Below are positions 1 to 6,226 of a DNA stretch of 7,573 nt, one piece after another. How positions within the stretch are numbered: the stretch's first letter is position 1; every line of letters begins with the position of its first letter. The notes beneath the pieces are model-generated. The model made no database searches. It saw only the letters and a program-made list of their open reading frames with translations, and was not told where the DNA came from. The stretch is from Salibacteraceae bacterium (GTDB lineage Bacteria > Bacteroidota > Bacteroidia > Flavobacteriales_G > Salibacteraceae). The translations under genes and the position numbers were made by a program. The DNA lies in contig JALRDM010000206.1 of NCBI GenBank assembly GCA_023262195.1, positions 1 to 7,573 of the forward strand. The letters are read 5' to 3'.

Positions 1-52
1 CGTTCGGGTTCCACTCCCGGCACGTGCATGGGATTGTTCCTCGCCCCGCCGA
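1..52. other. GC-rich terminal segment, probable chimeric or contig-end junction
   Basis: The first 51 bases contain 35 G or C (about 69%), against an AT-rich remainder. None of the three forward frames encodes the GNRxFT-type residues that normally precede the MerR sequence starting near base 55. The change is abrupt, between bases 51 and 55. A library or assembly chimera at a contig edge is the simplest reading. A genuine genomic rearrangement is possible but cannot be judged from one side. Confidence 0.5.
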
Positions 53-234
53 AACAAAAAGATCTAGACAATCTTAAGCTCATTCACTATTTGGTGAAAG
101 AACGTGGGTTTACACTGGATGGTGCCAAGAAAAAACTAAAAGAAGACTCAAAATCCATCGAAGAGAAAGCAGAACTGATTGATACACTCAAAGGAGTCAA
201 ATCAATGCTACTCGAATTGAAAGACTCACTCTAG
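1..234 (+). CDS. MerR-family transcriptional regulator, C-terminal fragment (5' end missing)
   Basis: The frame is open from base 1 to the TAG at 232-234. From about codon 55-57 onward the product reads QKDLDNLKLIHYLVKERGF and continues with TLDGAKKKLKE. This is the characteristic second half of the DNA-binding domain and start of the helical tail of Bacteroidota MerR-like regulators. The remainder, to the C-terminal LLELKDSL, fits the short coiled tail of that family, whose members are about 110-120 residues. The winged-helix N-terminus is not in the window. The ATG at 28 is unlikely to be a real start, because the residues between it and codon 55 (including LFLAPP) do not match the GNRxFT motif expected there and sit in unusually GC-rich DNA. 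I therefore read the gene as truncated by a junction near base 52. Its target genes cannot be deduced. Confidence 0.7.
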   Translation, partial: RSGSTPGTCMGLFLAPPKQKDLDNLKLIHYLVKERGFTLDGAKKKLKEDSKSIEEKAELIDTLKGVKSMLLELKDSL

Positions 235-1187
235 AAATATCTACTCTGCCTCAAGTATTTCATGACATAGTCGTTCACACCATGTTCCAATTCCTGAAAA
301 CTTTCTGAATAACCTGCAGTAGCGAGTTTGGTCATATCAGCCTGAGTATAATATTGGTATGTATCACGAATGTCAACGGGTGTATCGATAAAACTGATTT
401 TAGGATCCAAATCCATAGCATTGAAAACCGCATTGGTCAGGTCTAAAAAGGTGCGAGCCTTGCCAGAACCTAAATTGTAAATACCTGGGTTGGGAAGTCG
501 ATCAATCAAAAACGCTATTACTCTGCAAATGTCTTTCACATAGATGAAGTCTCTAAGCTGCTCGCCATCTGCATACGCAGAATTATGAGATTTAAAAAGC
601 TTCATTCCACCCGTGGCTTTAATTTGATTAAATGCATGGTAAACAACGCTCGCCATGCGTCCCTTATGATATTCATTAGGACCGTAAACATTAAAGAATT
701 TTAGGCCATACCAGTGGGGTAAGCTATCGTTATCGAGCACCCACTGATCAAAAACATTCTTCGATTTCCCATACGGGTTTAAGGGTTTTAAATCTGAAAC
801 TATCTCATGATCATCTCTATAACCTAACTCTCCTGCACCATAAGTTGCCGCAGATGAGGCATAAACTAGAGGAATGGATCTTTCAGCTGCCAAATGCCAT
901 ATACGTTTGGAATAGTCGACATTAAGTCTCTGGAAAATTGAATAATCAAACTCTGTGGTATCTGTGCGAGCACCAAGATGAATGATTGAGTCAATGGATT
1001 TATCTATTACCCAATCAAAAAACTCATCACGGTTTATCTTTTCTAAAGACTCTATGGTTGTGAGATTAGCCAGCTTGTTTTGGTTGGAGAAATCATCCAC
1101 CAATACAATATCATCCCTGCCCTGTTCATGTAGGTACTTTGCTACACAACTACCAATAAAGCCGGCTGCTCCCGTTACGACAATCAT
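231..1187 (-). CDS. hldD: ADP-L-glycero-D-manno-heptose 6-epimerase
   Basis: This cytoplasmic enzyme converts ADP-D-glycero-D-manno-heptose to the L-glycero form, the last step in making the activated heptose of the LPS inner core. The 318 residues match the family's usual ~310. The N-terminal Rossmann nucleotide-binding motif GAAGFIG is at residues 6-12. HLGARTDTTE (70-79) and YASSAATYG (109-117) are family signatures. The extended-SDR catalytic pair YxxxK is Y139/K143, and K175 in HKGRMAS corresponds to the second catalytic-site lysine of E. coli HldD. QLRDFIYVKD (210-219) and YNLGSGKA (237-244) complete the substrate-binding half. The start is the ATG at 1187-1185, directly before the Rossmann strand; no strong Shine-Dalgarno sequence is visible, as is common in Bacteroidota. 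The gene is convergent with the MerR fragment, sharing stop bases, and divergent from the pterin genes across 68 bp. Confidence 0.95.
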   Translation of the reverse strand: MIVVTGAAGFIGSCVAKYLHEQGRDDIVLVDDFSNQNKLANLTTIESLEKINRDEFFDWVIDKSIDSIIHLGARTDTTEFDYSIFQRLNVDYSKRIWHLAAERSIPLVYASSAATYGAGELGYRDDHEIVSDLKPLNPYGKSKNVFDQWVLDNDSLPHWYGLKFFNVYGPNEYHKGRMASVVYHAFNQIKATGGMKLFKSHNSAYADGEQLRDFIYVKDICRVIAFLIDRLPNPGIYNLGSGKARTFLDLTNAVFNAMDLDPKISFIDTPVDIRDTYQYYTQADMTKLATAGYSESFQELEHGVNDYVMKYLRQSRYF

Positions 1188-1231
1188 ACATGGTTCTTTG
1201 CGGTAAAGGTATTTATTGAGTTTATCAAGGC

Positions 1232-1239
1232 TATCTTTG
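1232..1239 (+). promoter_or_regulatory. Possible -7 promoter element before the pterin genes
   Basis: TATCTTTG matches the Bacteroidota -7 consensus TAnnTTTG exactly and lies 16 bases before the ATG at 1256, in the 68-bp gap between divergent genes. No TTTG sits 19-21 bases upstream; the nearest TTG (1216-1218) is only 13 bases away. The site is therefore only half supported. Confidence 0.25.
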
Positions 1240-1255
1240 CACTCTATTTTTCAAA

Positions 1256-1678
1256 ATGAGTAGAGTAGTACATATTACGCGCAGAGAAAGATTTAGTGCT
1301 GCACATAAGCTTTACAACAGTGAATGGACTGATGAGAAAAACCAAGAAGTGTTTGGTAAGTGCGCCAATAGCAATTGGCACGGACACAACTATGAGCTAT
1401 TTGTAACCGTTAAAAGCACCATTAATCCAGAGACTGGGTTTGTCATGGACCTCAAGTCACTCAGCGACTTATTGAAAGAAAAAATAATTAATCATCTTGA
1501 TCATAAGAATCTGAACCTTGACACCCCATTCATGAAAAACATTATGTCAAGCACTGAAAACATATGTGTGGCAATATGGGATGAAATTCAACCTGATATT
1601 GAAAAAAAGGGTGCAGAGTTGGTAGTCATCAAACTGCAAGAGACCGAAAACAATTTTGTGGAGTACTATGGAGAATGA
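1256..1678 (+). CDS. 6-pyruvoyltetrahydropterin synthase family protein (PTPS/QueD, COG0720), CX5HGH type
   Basis: Acts on 7,8-dihydroneopterin triphosphate, the product of GTP cyclohydrolase I encoded next door. At 140 residues it is the usual PTPS length. Visible zinc ligands are H17 (in FSAAH), H42 and H44 (in WHGHNY). The catalytic cysteine is C36 in [14 protein letters not shown], and the catalytic Asp-His pair is D82-H83 in LDHKNL. The pterin-anchoring glutamate is probably E129 in LQETENN. The cysteine-to-HGH spacing is five residues (C36-x5-H42), as in mammalian PTPS of the tetrahydrobiopterin pathway, whereas E. coli QueD has three. Motifs such as FGKC, LDHKNL and YYGE near the C-terminus also resemble the animal enzyme. 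I infer a biopterin-type activity, but a queuosine (6-carboxytetrahydropterin) role is not excluded because some family members are promiscuous. The start is the ATG at 1256; the end overlaps folE. Confidence 0.88.
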   Translation: MSRVVHITRRERFSAAHKLYNSEWTDEKNQEVFGKCANSNWHGHNYELFVTVKSTINPETGFVMDLKSLSDLLKEKIINHLDHKNLNLDTPFMKNIMSSTENICVAIWDEIQPDIEKKGAELVVIKLQETENNFVEYYGE

Positions 1679-2285
1679 TGAATCATACTTCGGATACGAA
1701 AGAGTAGACTCCTACAACCAAGATGATATAGACGAGATCTCGTCACACTATAGGCGTATAATAGAATTGATGGGTGAAGACCCCAATAGGGAGGGTTTAC
1801 AAAAGACCCCTGAACGTGTGGCAAAGGCCATGCAGTTTTTAACCCAAGGCTACGAGCAGGATGGTAGTGCAATTTTGAAGTCAGCACTTTTTGACGAACC
1901 AAACCAACAGATGGTCTTGGTGAAGAGCATTGAAGTTTACTCAATGTGCGAACATCATATGCTTCCTTTTTTTGGCAAAGCCCACGTTGCATATATCCCA
2001 AACGGTAAAATAGTTGGATTAAGCAAAATTCCTCGTGTAGTTGATGTATTTGCACGTAGACTTCAGGTACAAGAGCGACTCACACATCAGATTCGTGATT
2101 GCATCCAAAACACCCTCAATCCAGCAGGTGTAGCCGTAGTAATAGAAGCGCAACATATGTGCATGCAAATGCGAGGTGTTCAAAAACAAAACTCATTTAC
2201 TACCACCAGTGCTTTTACAGGTGAGTTCTTGAAAGATGCCACCAGAAAAGAATTTATAAGTTTAATCTCAGCACACTTAAGCTAA
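1668..2285 (+). CDS. folE: GTP cyclohydrolase I
   Basis: Catalyses GTP to 7,8-dihydroneopterin triphosphate plus formate, the first step to folate, queuosine and tetrahydrobiopterin. I chose the ATG at 1668, giving 205 residues; an in-frame TTG at 1656 would add only four. Numbered from that ATG, the zinc ligands are C94 and H97 in [12 protein letters not shown] and C165 in [10 protein letters not shown], with H163 also conserved at the active site. [10 protein letters not shown] (117-126), QVQERLT (133-139) and the [11 protein letters not shown] stretch near the C-terminus are family signatures. This is the zinc-dependent type I enzyme, not the unrelated FolE2. The N-terminal ~20 acidic residues are variable in the family. 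The start overlaps the upstream pterin gene by 11 bases in another frame, so translation is probably coupled and the two consecutive pathway steps are co-produced. Confidence 0.95.
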   Translation: MENDESYFGYERVDSYNQDDIDEISSHYRRIIELMGEDPNREGLQKTPERVAKAMQFLTQGYEQDGSAILKSALFDEPNQQMVLVKSIEVYSMCEHHMLPFFGKAHVAYIPNGKIVGLSKIPRVVDVFARRLQVQERLTHQIRDCIQNTLNPAGVAVVIEAQHMCMQMRGVQKQNSFTTTSAFTGEFLKDATRKEFISLISAHLS

Positions 2286-2292
2286 TGTAGCA

Positions 2293-3168
2293 ATGAAGAA
2301 AGCATATATATTTCCAGGACAAGGAGCTCAGTTTCCAGGAATGGGACAAGATCTCTATGATAATAACAGCAGCGCAAAAGAATCATTTGAAGCTGCAAAT
2401 GAAATTCTCGGATTTCGCATCACCGACATCATGTTTGGTGATGATGCAGAAGCGCTCAAGCAAACCAAGGTGACGCAACCTGCCGTGTTTTTACACTCAG
2501 TAATTCTAGCACAAACCATTTCAGACTTTAAACCAGATATGGTAGCTGGTCATAGCTTAGGAGAGTTGTCTGCGCTGGTCGCAAATAACACTTTGAGCTT
2601 CGAAGATGGACTGAATTTAGTTTATAAGCGAGCCATGGCGATGCAAAAAGCATGTGAAATGAATCCGAGCACCATGGCCGCAATTCTAGGTTTAGATGAC
2701 TCAATAGTGGAAGAAGGTTGCGCAGAAGTTGAACACGTGGTGGTCGCTGCCAACTACAACTGTCCTGGTCAATTGGTGATAAGCGGCAGCAACCAGGGAG
2801 TTGCCGAGGCATGTGAGGTAATGAAAGCCAAGGGCGCAAAGCGTGCGCTTCCACTGCCTGTTGGTGGTGCTTTTCACAGCCCTCTAATGGAACCAGCAAG
2901 AGAAGAATTGCAAAATGCTATTGAAGGCACCGCATTCTCCAATCCTATCTGTCCAATTTATCAAAACGTATCTGCCAGTGCGGTTTCAAATCCGGATGAA
3001 ATAAAATCTAATCTGATTGCCCAGCTCACAGCTCCCGTCAGGTGGACACAGTCTGTAAAAGCCATGGTTAATGATGGGGCTACAGATTTTATTGAAGTTG
3101 GTCCTGGAAAAGTCTTGTCTGGCTTAGTGAAAAAGATTCACCGTGAGGCCGAAGTTTCTCAAGCTTAG
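2293..3168 (+). CDS. fabD: Malonyl-CoA:acyl carrier protein transacylase
   Basis: Transfers malonyl from CoA to the phosphopantetheine of acyl carrier protein, supplying extender units for type II fatty acid synthesis in the cytoplasm. The 291 residues are slightly short of the usual ~310. FPGQGAQ (7-13) forms the oxyanion-hole loop. The nucleophile is S88 in GHSLGE (86-91), with R113 for the malonyl carboxylate and H195 in GAFHS as catalytic base. GPGKVLSGL (270-278) is the typical C-terminal motif. The ATG lies seven bases after the folE stop, so the gene is probably in the same transcript although no pathway link to pterins is evident. The gene ends three bases short of the convergent outer-membrane protein gene, leaving no room for an intergenic terminator. 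A stand-alone enzyme rather than a polyketide synthase domain is clear from length and context. Confidence 0.95.
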   Translation: MKKAYIFPGQGAQFPGMGQDLYDNNSSAKESFEAANEILGFRITDIMFGDDAEALKQTKVTQPAVFLHSVILAQTISDFKPDMVAGHSLGELSALVANNTLSFEDGLNLVYKRAMAMQKACEMNPSTMAAILGLDDSIVEEGCAEVEHVVVAANYNCPGQLVISGSNQGVAEACEVMKAKGAKRALPLPVGGAFHSPLMEPAREELQNAIEGTAFSNPICPIYQNVSASAVSNPDEIKSNLIAQLTAPVRWTQSVKAMVNDGATDFIEVGPGKVLSGLVKKIHREAEVSQA

Positions 3169-3171
3169 TCA

Positions 3172-3948
3172 CTAATTCTTGCGCATCCAAGCTGGAAGCT
3201 CATCATCTGGAATTTCTCGCTCTTCGGGTTCTTCGTGGAAAAAATACCTGAAATCAAGGGTTATGTAATTTCCTGTGAGGCGCAGAAATCCTTCATCGCG
3301 AATGCCGTTTTTCTCATGAACTAGAAACGTGTTATATGAAGGCTTGAAGGGAAGCAGATAACTCCCACCAAAATAGAAATATCCGATTTCACGCGTACGA
3401 TATTCAAAGCCAACATTGGCAATCAACCCTACATTTAGCCAGGGTAAAACTGAGGATGTTTCTGCCCATGAATTCCTAAAACTACGTTGGAATAAATCCT
3501 GATCAAAACTAGTGCTGGATACATCAGAAGGAAACATATTAACGGATAAACCAAAGGCCGCATCCATATAAACCTGCTCAGCCAGTCTAACAAAAACCAA
3601 TGCTGAGACAGGGATTTCATAGGCAATTATGCGAAAGCGGGTAGTATCGAAATTTCCATTCCTTGGGTGGAATGATCGGGCTTCATAATTTCTTCGGACA
3701 AAATTGATTCCCGTTTCGATAGACAACCATGGCGTAAGCCCTTTTCGCATTACCCCACCAAAGGCGTACCCTAACCTCTGATCAACATCAAAATCGAATG
3801 TATCTCCTACGGTTTGCGCAATGCCCGTACCCAGTAGATTACTCGAAACAAGCGGCTTAAGCTGCAACCCAAATGTGGTAACACGTTCCTGACAAAAACT
3901 GTTTCCAAACCAAAAGCATGCGATTACTATGAATAAGAGTCTCAGCAC
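3172..3948 (-). CDS. Putative outer-membrane beta-barrel protein with signal peptide
   Basis: Predicted to be exported and inserted in the outer membrane; no specific function is recognised. Residues 1-20 are a signal peptide (R3, hydrophobic stretch 4-14, cleavage probably near FCQ at 18-20). The mature part alternates aromatic or hydrophobic with polar residues in strands, for example 58-66, 74-83, 105-120, 173-184, 188-198 and 226-237, separated by polar loops. This is the pattern of the PorT/OmpW-like barrels common in Bacteroidota. The last strand ends in DFRYFF at 232-237 and is followed by a 21-residue tail with eight acidic residues. The start is a GTG (3948-3946): the frame closes eight codons upstream at a TAG, and no ATG is available that keeps the signal peptide. 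VIAC at 8-11 resembles a lipobox but is too early and is followed by more hydrophobic residues. The gene follows the tail-anchored protein gene by 53 bp. Confidence 0.7.
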   Translation of the reverse strand: MLRLLFIVIACFWFGNSFCQERVTTFGLQLKPLVSSNLLGTGIAQTVGDTFDFDVDQRLGYAFGGVMRKGLTPWLSIETGINFVRRNYEARSFHPRNGNFDTTRFRIIAYEIPVSALVFVRLAEQVYMDAAFGLSVNMFPSDVSSTSFDQDLFQRSFRNSWAETSSVLPWLNVGLIANVGFEYRTREIGYFYFGGSYLLPFKPSYNTFLVHEKNGIRDEGFLRLTGNYITLDFRYFFHEEPEEREIPDDELPAWMRKN

Positions 3949-4001
3949 AAGGCAAAGGTCTAAAATAGACTAATCCATGTTTTAAGAAATTTAGGATACG
4001 G

Positions 4002-4349
4002 TCAAGATACGATTGCACCAATTATGGCCAACGTGAGTATCCCCATCGAAATGACTATGGTAATCCAGCGAAGAGGAGCTGAACTAATGAACTTGGGCCT
4101 GTCCTTACCGAGGGCAACAAAGTTTAGTTGGTTCACCTTTTTTTCGTGTGATCTAGAAACTCCGAAATACATTGGTTTCTTAGGGTGCTCTTCATCAACC
4201 TGTACTTCGAAATCAATCGAATTCTCAACCAAGAGTTCAGCAAAGTACTCAGCTTGAACTTTTACCGCATGCCTAAAAACTACGATTCGAGGATTAGTAG
4301 GATGATCCCGTTTATTCGTAAAATTTATTTGTTCCTCAAGTAAAATCAT
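4002..4349 (-). CDS. Small protein with C-terminal membrane anchor, DUF2007-like fold possible
   Basis: I do not recognise this 115-residue protein with certainty. Residues 21-80 form a compact soluble domain: a strand (RIVVFR), a helix (VQAEYFAELLVENS), a strand (DFEVQV), a loop, YFGV, a basic helix, then LNFVAL. This layout resembles the small DUF2007 'putative signal transducing' domain, which follows a similar strand-helix-strand order. W95-I113 is a single hydrophobic helix at the extreme C-terminus preceded by R94, so the protein is probably anchored in the inner membrane with its soluble domain in the cytoplasm. There is no signal peptide. The ATG overlaps the stop of the upstream M23 peptidase gene in an ATGA, a sign of coupled translation and of a shared transcript. 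Function can only be guessed from its envelope neighbours. Confidence 0.7.
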   Translation of the reverse strand: MILLEEQINFTNKRDHPTNPRIVVFRHAVKVQAEYFAELLVENSIDFEVQVDEEHPKKPMYFGVSRSHEKKVNQLNFVALGKDRPKFISSAPLRWITIVISMGILTLAIIGAIVS

Positions 4350-5461
4350 ATCACACGTAACCGTTGACCGACATACAAATATCCATTTCTACGAATTCCG
4401 TTGATTTCTGCCAACTTGTAAGTTGTAGTGCCGTATTGCTGCGCAATCTTATACAAGGACTCGCCCCTTTTAACCGAGTGAAATAAGATCCCCTTTGGAT
4501 AAGCCACAAATCCGTTCTTCACGCGCTTAAGCATCAAAGTGTCGCTTACCAACTTTTCTTCTTCAAACGAAATGAAGCTCAATGGATTAAGAGGAACTCC
4601 TTTAAAACGAACCTCAAAATGCAGATGGCTTCCGGTGCTGTGACCTGAACTCCCACCTAACCCAATCAACTGCCCACCTTCTACAATATCACCTTCCTTT
4701 ACTTTAAACCGATGAAGATGAGCGTAGGTCGTTTCCAGACCATTAAAATGGCGAATGATCACCACTCGACCATATCCACCATAGTACCTAGCCATTCTAA
4801 CCACACCTGGAAACGTAGCCTGAACCGAGTCCCAAACTTGCAAGTCAATATCAATCCCATTATGCATCCTACCGTCTCTCCAGCCGAATTTTGAGGTTAA
4901 CACATCTTTATGTGGAATGTGGAATTGCCCTAGGTCTTCATTACCGGCCAATAGCAATGACAATGCGGTATCCTTCTGCCATAAGGTAATTGGGTATGGG
5001 TTGGGGTCAGTATTCGTCCAATCTGGATAGAATTCGGTGGCAGGTATTGGCTCTTGTCGATTACCAATAAACAAATCTTTGGGAAGCACTACGGGCAAAG
5101 CTTCGGGTCTATTCGCAAGGAAAATGTTGATCTGGTTAATCAATGCATATGGCACTTGCCCTTCAGCCTCAAACAATGAATCGATATAGGCTGTTAATTG
5201 CTCTTCGGTTTGGTTTTTCAATCGCAGGTAAAGACCAATGTAGTTGGTGAATTCACTCGCACCCTCATACTTCATGAGGGAATCGCGTAAATCCATTACT
5301 TGGTCATCAGATAAGCCTTCAACAGCGTCAAAGAGCATTTCCTCACCATACATTACCACAGCTTGCACCGTGTCACGCTTCATCTCAAGAGGCTTAACAG
5401 GGTCTCCTGCTAAGGCCATAAGCGCTAAAGACATAAATGATATGAATAGTGATAGGCGCAC
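4346..5461 (-). CDS. Secreted M23 (LytM-type) peptidase with C-terminal LysM domain
   Basis: Predicted periplasmic zinc endopeptidase that cuts peptidoglycan cross-bridges or peptide stems. Residues 1-18 are a signal peptide. Residues ~20-180 carry no domain I recognise; 50-115 look helical and 120-165 are proline-rich. The M23 core spans about 186-295 with zinc ligands H200 and D204 in HNGID and H281 in HLHFE, and catalytic H248 in AHLH, so it should be active, unlike degenerate LytM factors. A LysM peptidoglycan-binding domain occupies 327-370, starting HSVKRGESLYKIA and ending GQRLRVI. Having LysM after the peptidase is less usual than before it. The start is the GTG at 5461-5459, chosen because the frame closes four codons upstream at a TAA and the first internal ATG (residue 10) would destroy the signal peptide. 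It is the first gene of the leftward trio and overlaps the next by four bases. Confidence 0.92.
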   Translation of the reverse strand: MRLSLFISFMSLALMALAGDPVKPLEMKRDTVQAVVMYGEEMLFDAVEGLSDDQVMDLRDSLMKYEGASEFTNYIGLYLRLKNQTEEQLTAYIDSLFEAEGQVPYALINQINIFLANRPEALPVVLPKDLFIGNRQEPIPATEFYPDWTNTDPNPYPITLWQKDTALSLLLAGNEDLGQFHIPHKDVLTSKFGWRDGRMHNGIDIDLQVWDSVQATFPGVVRMARYYGGYGRVVIIRHFNGLETTYAHLHRFKVKEGDIVEGGQLIGLGGSSGHSTGSHLHFEVRFKGVPLNPLSFISFEEEKLVSDTLMLKRVKNGFVAYPKGILFHSVKRGESLYKIAQQYGTTTYKLAEINGIRRNGYLYVGQRLRVI

Positions 5462-5601
5462 TAGAATTGATTATAGTAATAAGTCATTTTGACAATTCAG
5501 GCAAAATAAACGACCGAATCTTAACCAAAAGTGTTTTATGCCTTATCATGTCCTTTATGTTTTCGACTAATCGAGCTTTGAATCCTACGATTACGCTGGC
5601 C

Positions 5602-6162
5602 TTACGAATCTTTCCACTTAATGTTACAACCCATACTGGGCAATTGCCTTGAGGGAATTTGTTCTCTATTGAGCATAGCGTCAAGTACCTTTCTTAGGTC
5701 TTCCCCTGTTACGGGTATATCATTTCCAGGGGTAGATCCATCTAATCTACCTCTATATACACATGTAAGCTGATGATCGAAAACGCTAAAGTCAGGAGTG
5801 CAGGCCGCTCTGTAGGCCTTCGCAACCGATTGTGTGGCATCACATACGTATGGAAACGGAAAGTTCATGTTAAGGGCCAATTCCCGCATCTTATCAGGAG
5901 CGTCCTGAGGATACTTATCAATATCATTTGAACTGATGGCTAAAAATCCGAAGCCCTTCTTTTGGTAGTCATTTGCCAGTTTCACCAGCTCTTCACGCAC
6001 ATGTATTACGTACGGGCAATGGTTGCAAATGAACATCACCACAAGTCCTTTTCTGCCTGCCACATCTTGAGGAGTGATGATCTCATCAGACACCACATCA
6101 TTTAACGCAAAAAACGGTGCTTTATACCCTAGGTCATATTGAATCGTTTCGGTTAACGCCAT
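5602..6162 (-). CDS. Thioredoxin-fold, peroxiredoxin-like redox protein (PRX_like1 type)
   Basis: Cytoplasmic thioredoxin-fold protein of the widespread 'thioredoxin family protein' group that resembles AhpC/TSA and TlpA. There is no signal peptide. The redox motif is C46-N-H-C49 followed by P50 in FICNHCPYV, directly after the first core strand (VVMF). CTPDF at 121-125 holds the cis-proline (P123) typical of the fold. YRGRLDGSTPGND (136-148) and the C-terminal PSMGCNIKW, with a further cysteine C179, are signatures of this subgroup. The 186 residues match family length, and the protein ends two codons after the conserved KWK. The specific substrate is unknown for the group; peroxide or disulfide reduction is inferred from fold. 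The start is the ATG at 6162-6160. The gene is divergent from rnhB, and a putative rnhB promoter covers its first codons. It is separated from the downstream M23 gene by 140 bp. Confidence 0.88.
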   Translation of the reverse strand: MALTETIQYDLGYKAPFFALNDVVSDEIITPQDVAGRKGLVVMFICNHCPYVIHVREELVKLANDYQKKGFGFLAISSNDIDKYPQDAPDKMRELALNMNFPFPYVCDATQSVAKAYRAACTPDFSVFDHQLTCVYRGRLDGSTPGNDIPVTGEDLRKVLDAMLNREQIPSRQLPSMGCNIKWKDS

Positions 6163-6169
6163 AGTTTTG
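6139..6169 (+). promoter_or_regulatory. Putative Bacteroidota promoter for rnhB
   Basis: TTG at 6139-6141 and TAGTTTTG at 6162-6169 match the Bacteroidota -33 (TTTG/TTG) and -7 (TAnnTTTG) elements with a 20-base spacer. Transcription would start near 6173-6176, leaving about 50 bases of leader before the rnhB ATG at 6227. The site overlaps the start of the divergent thioredoxin-fold gene. Confidence 0.45.
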
Positions 6170-6226
6170 AATGATTATTATGCAAATGTGCAACATCGGT
6201 TATAAAGTAGCCATTTCGGCCAGATA

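Noticed and set aside
60..68. Overlapping BglII (AGATCT) and XbaI (TCTAGA) sites near the suspect left junction, suggesting a cloning linker
   Set aside because: The bases encode KDLD, which fits the conserved MerR sequence, so they are native and lie after the junction.
1666..2055. 129-codon minus-strand open frame opposite folE
   Set aside because: It is the mirror of a clearly conserved folE frame, with a composition unlike a real protein; the long antisense frames at 2528-2899 (in fabD) and 6382-6855 (in rnhB) are rejected for the same reason.
3916..3926. Lipobox-like VIAC in the barrel protein's signal peptide
   Set aside because: The cysteine is at residue 11, too early, and is followed by more hydrophobic residues; a standard signal peptide cut near residue 19-20 fits better.
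5502..5529. Possible minus-strand promoter for the M23 gene (TTTG, 16-base spacer, TTATTTTG)
   Set aside because: The -7 element lacks the conserved A at position two and the spacer is short, so the match is not better than chance in AT-rich DNA.
5563..5574. TCGA-N4-TCGA inverted repeat in the 140-bp gap after the thioredoxin-fold gene
   Set aside because: The stem is only four base pairs and has no adjoining GC-rich extension, too weak to call a terminator.
5484..5684. 66-codon minus-strand frame overlapping the 3' end of the thioredoxin-fold gene
   Set aside because: It runs in a different frame across the conserved C-terminal GCNIKW codons of the real gene and has no recognisable domain; the plus-strand frame at 5449-5652 is rejected likewise.
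6181..6192. TGCA-N4-TGCA inverted repeat in the divergent gap
   Set aside because: Four-base arms that are themselves palindromic occur often by chance; no second copy supports an operator.
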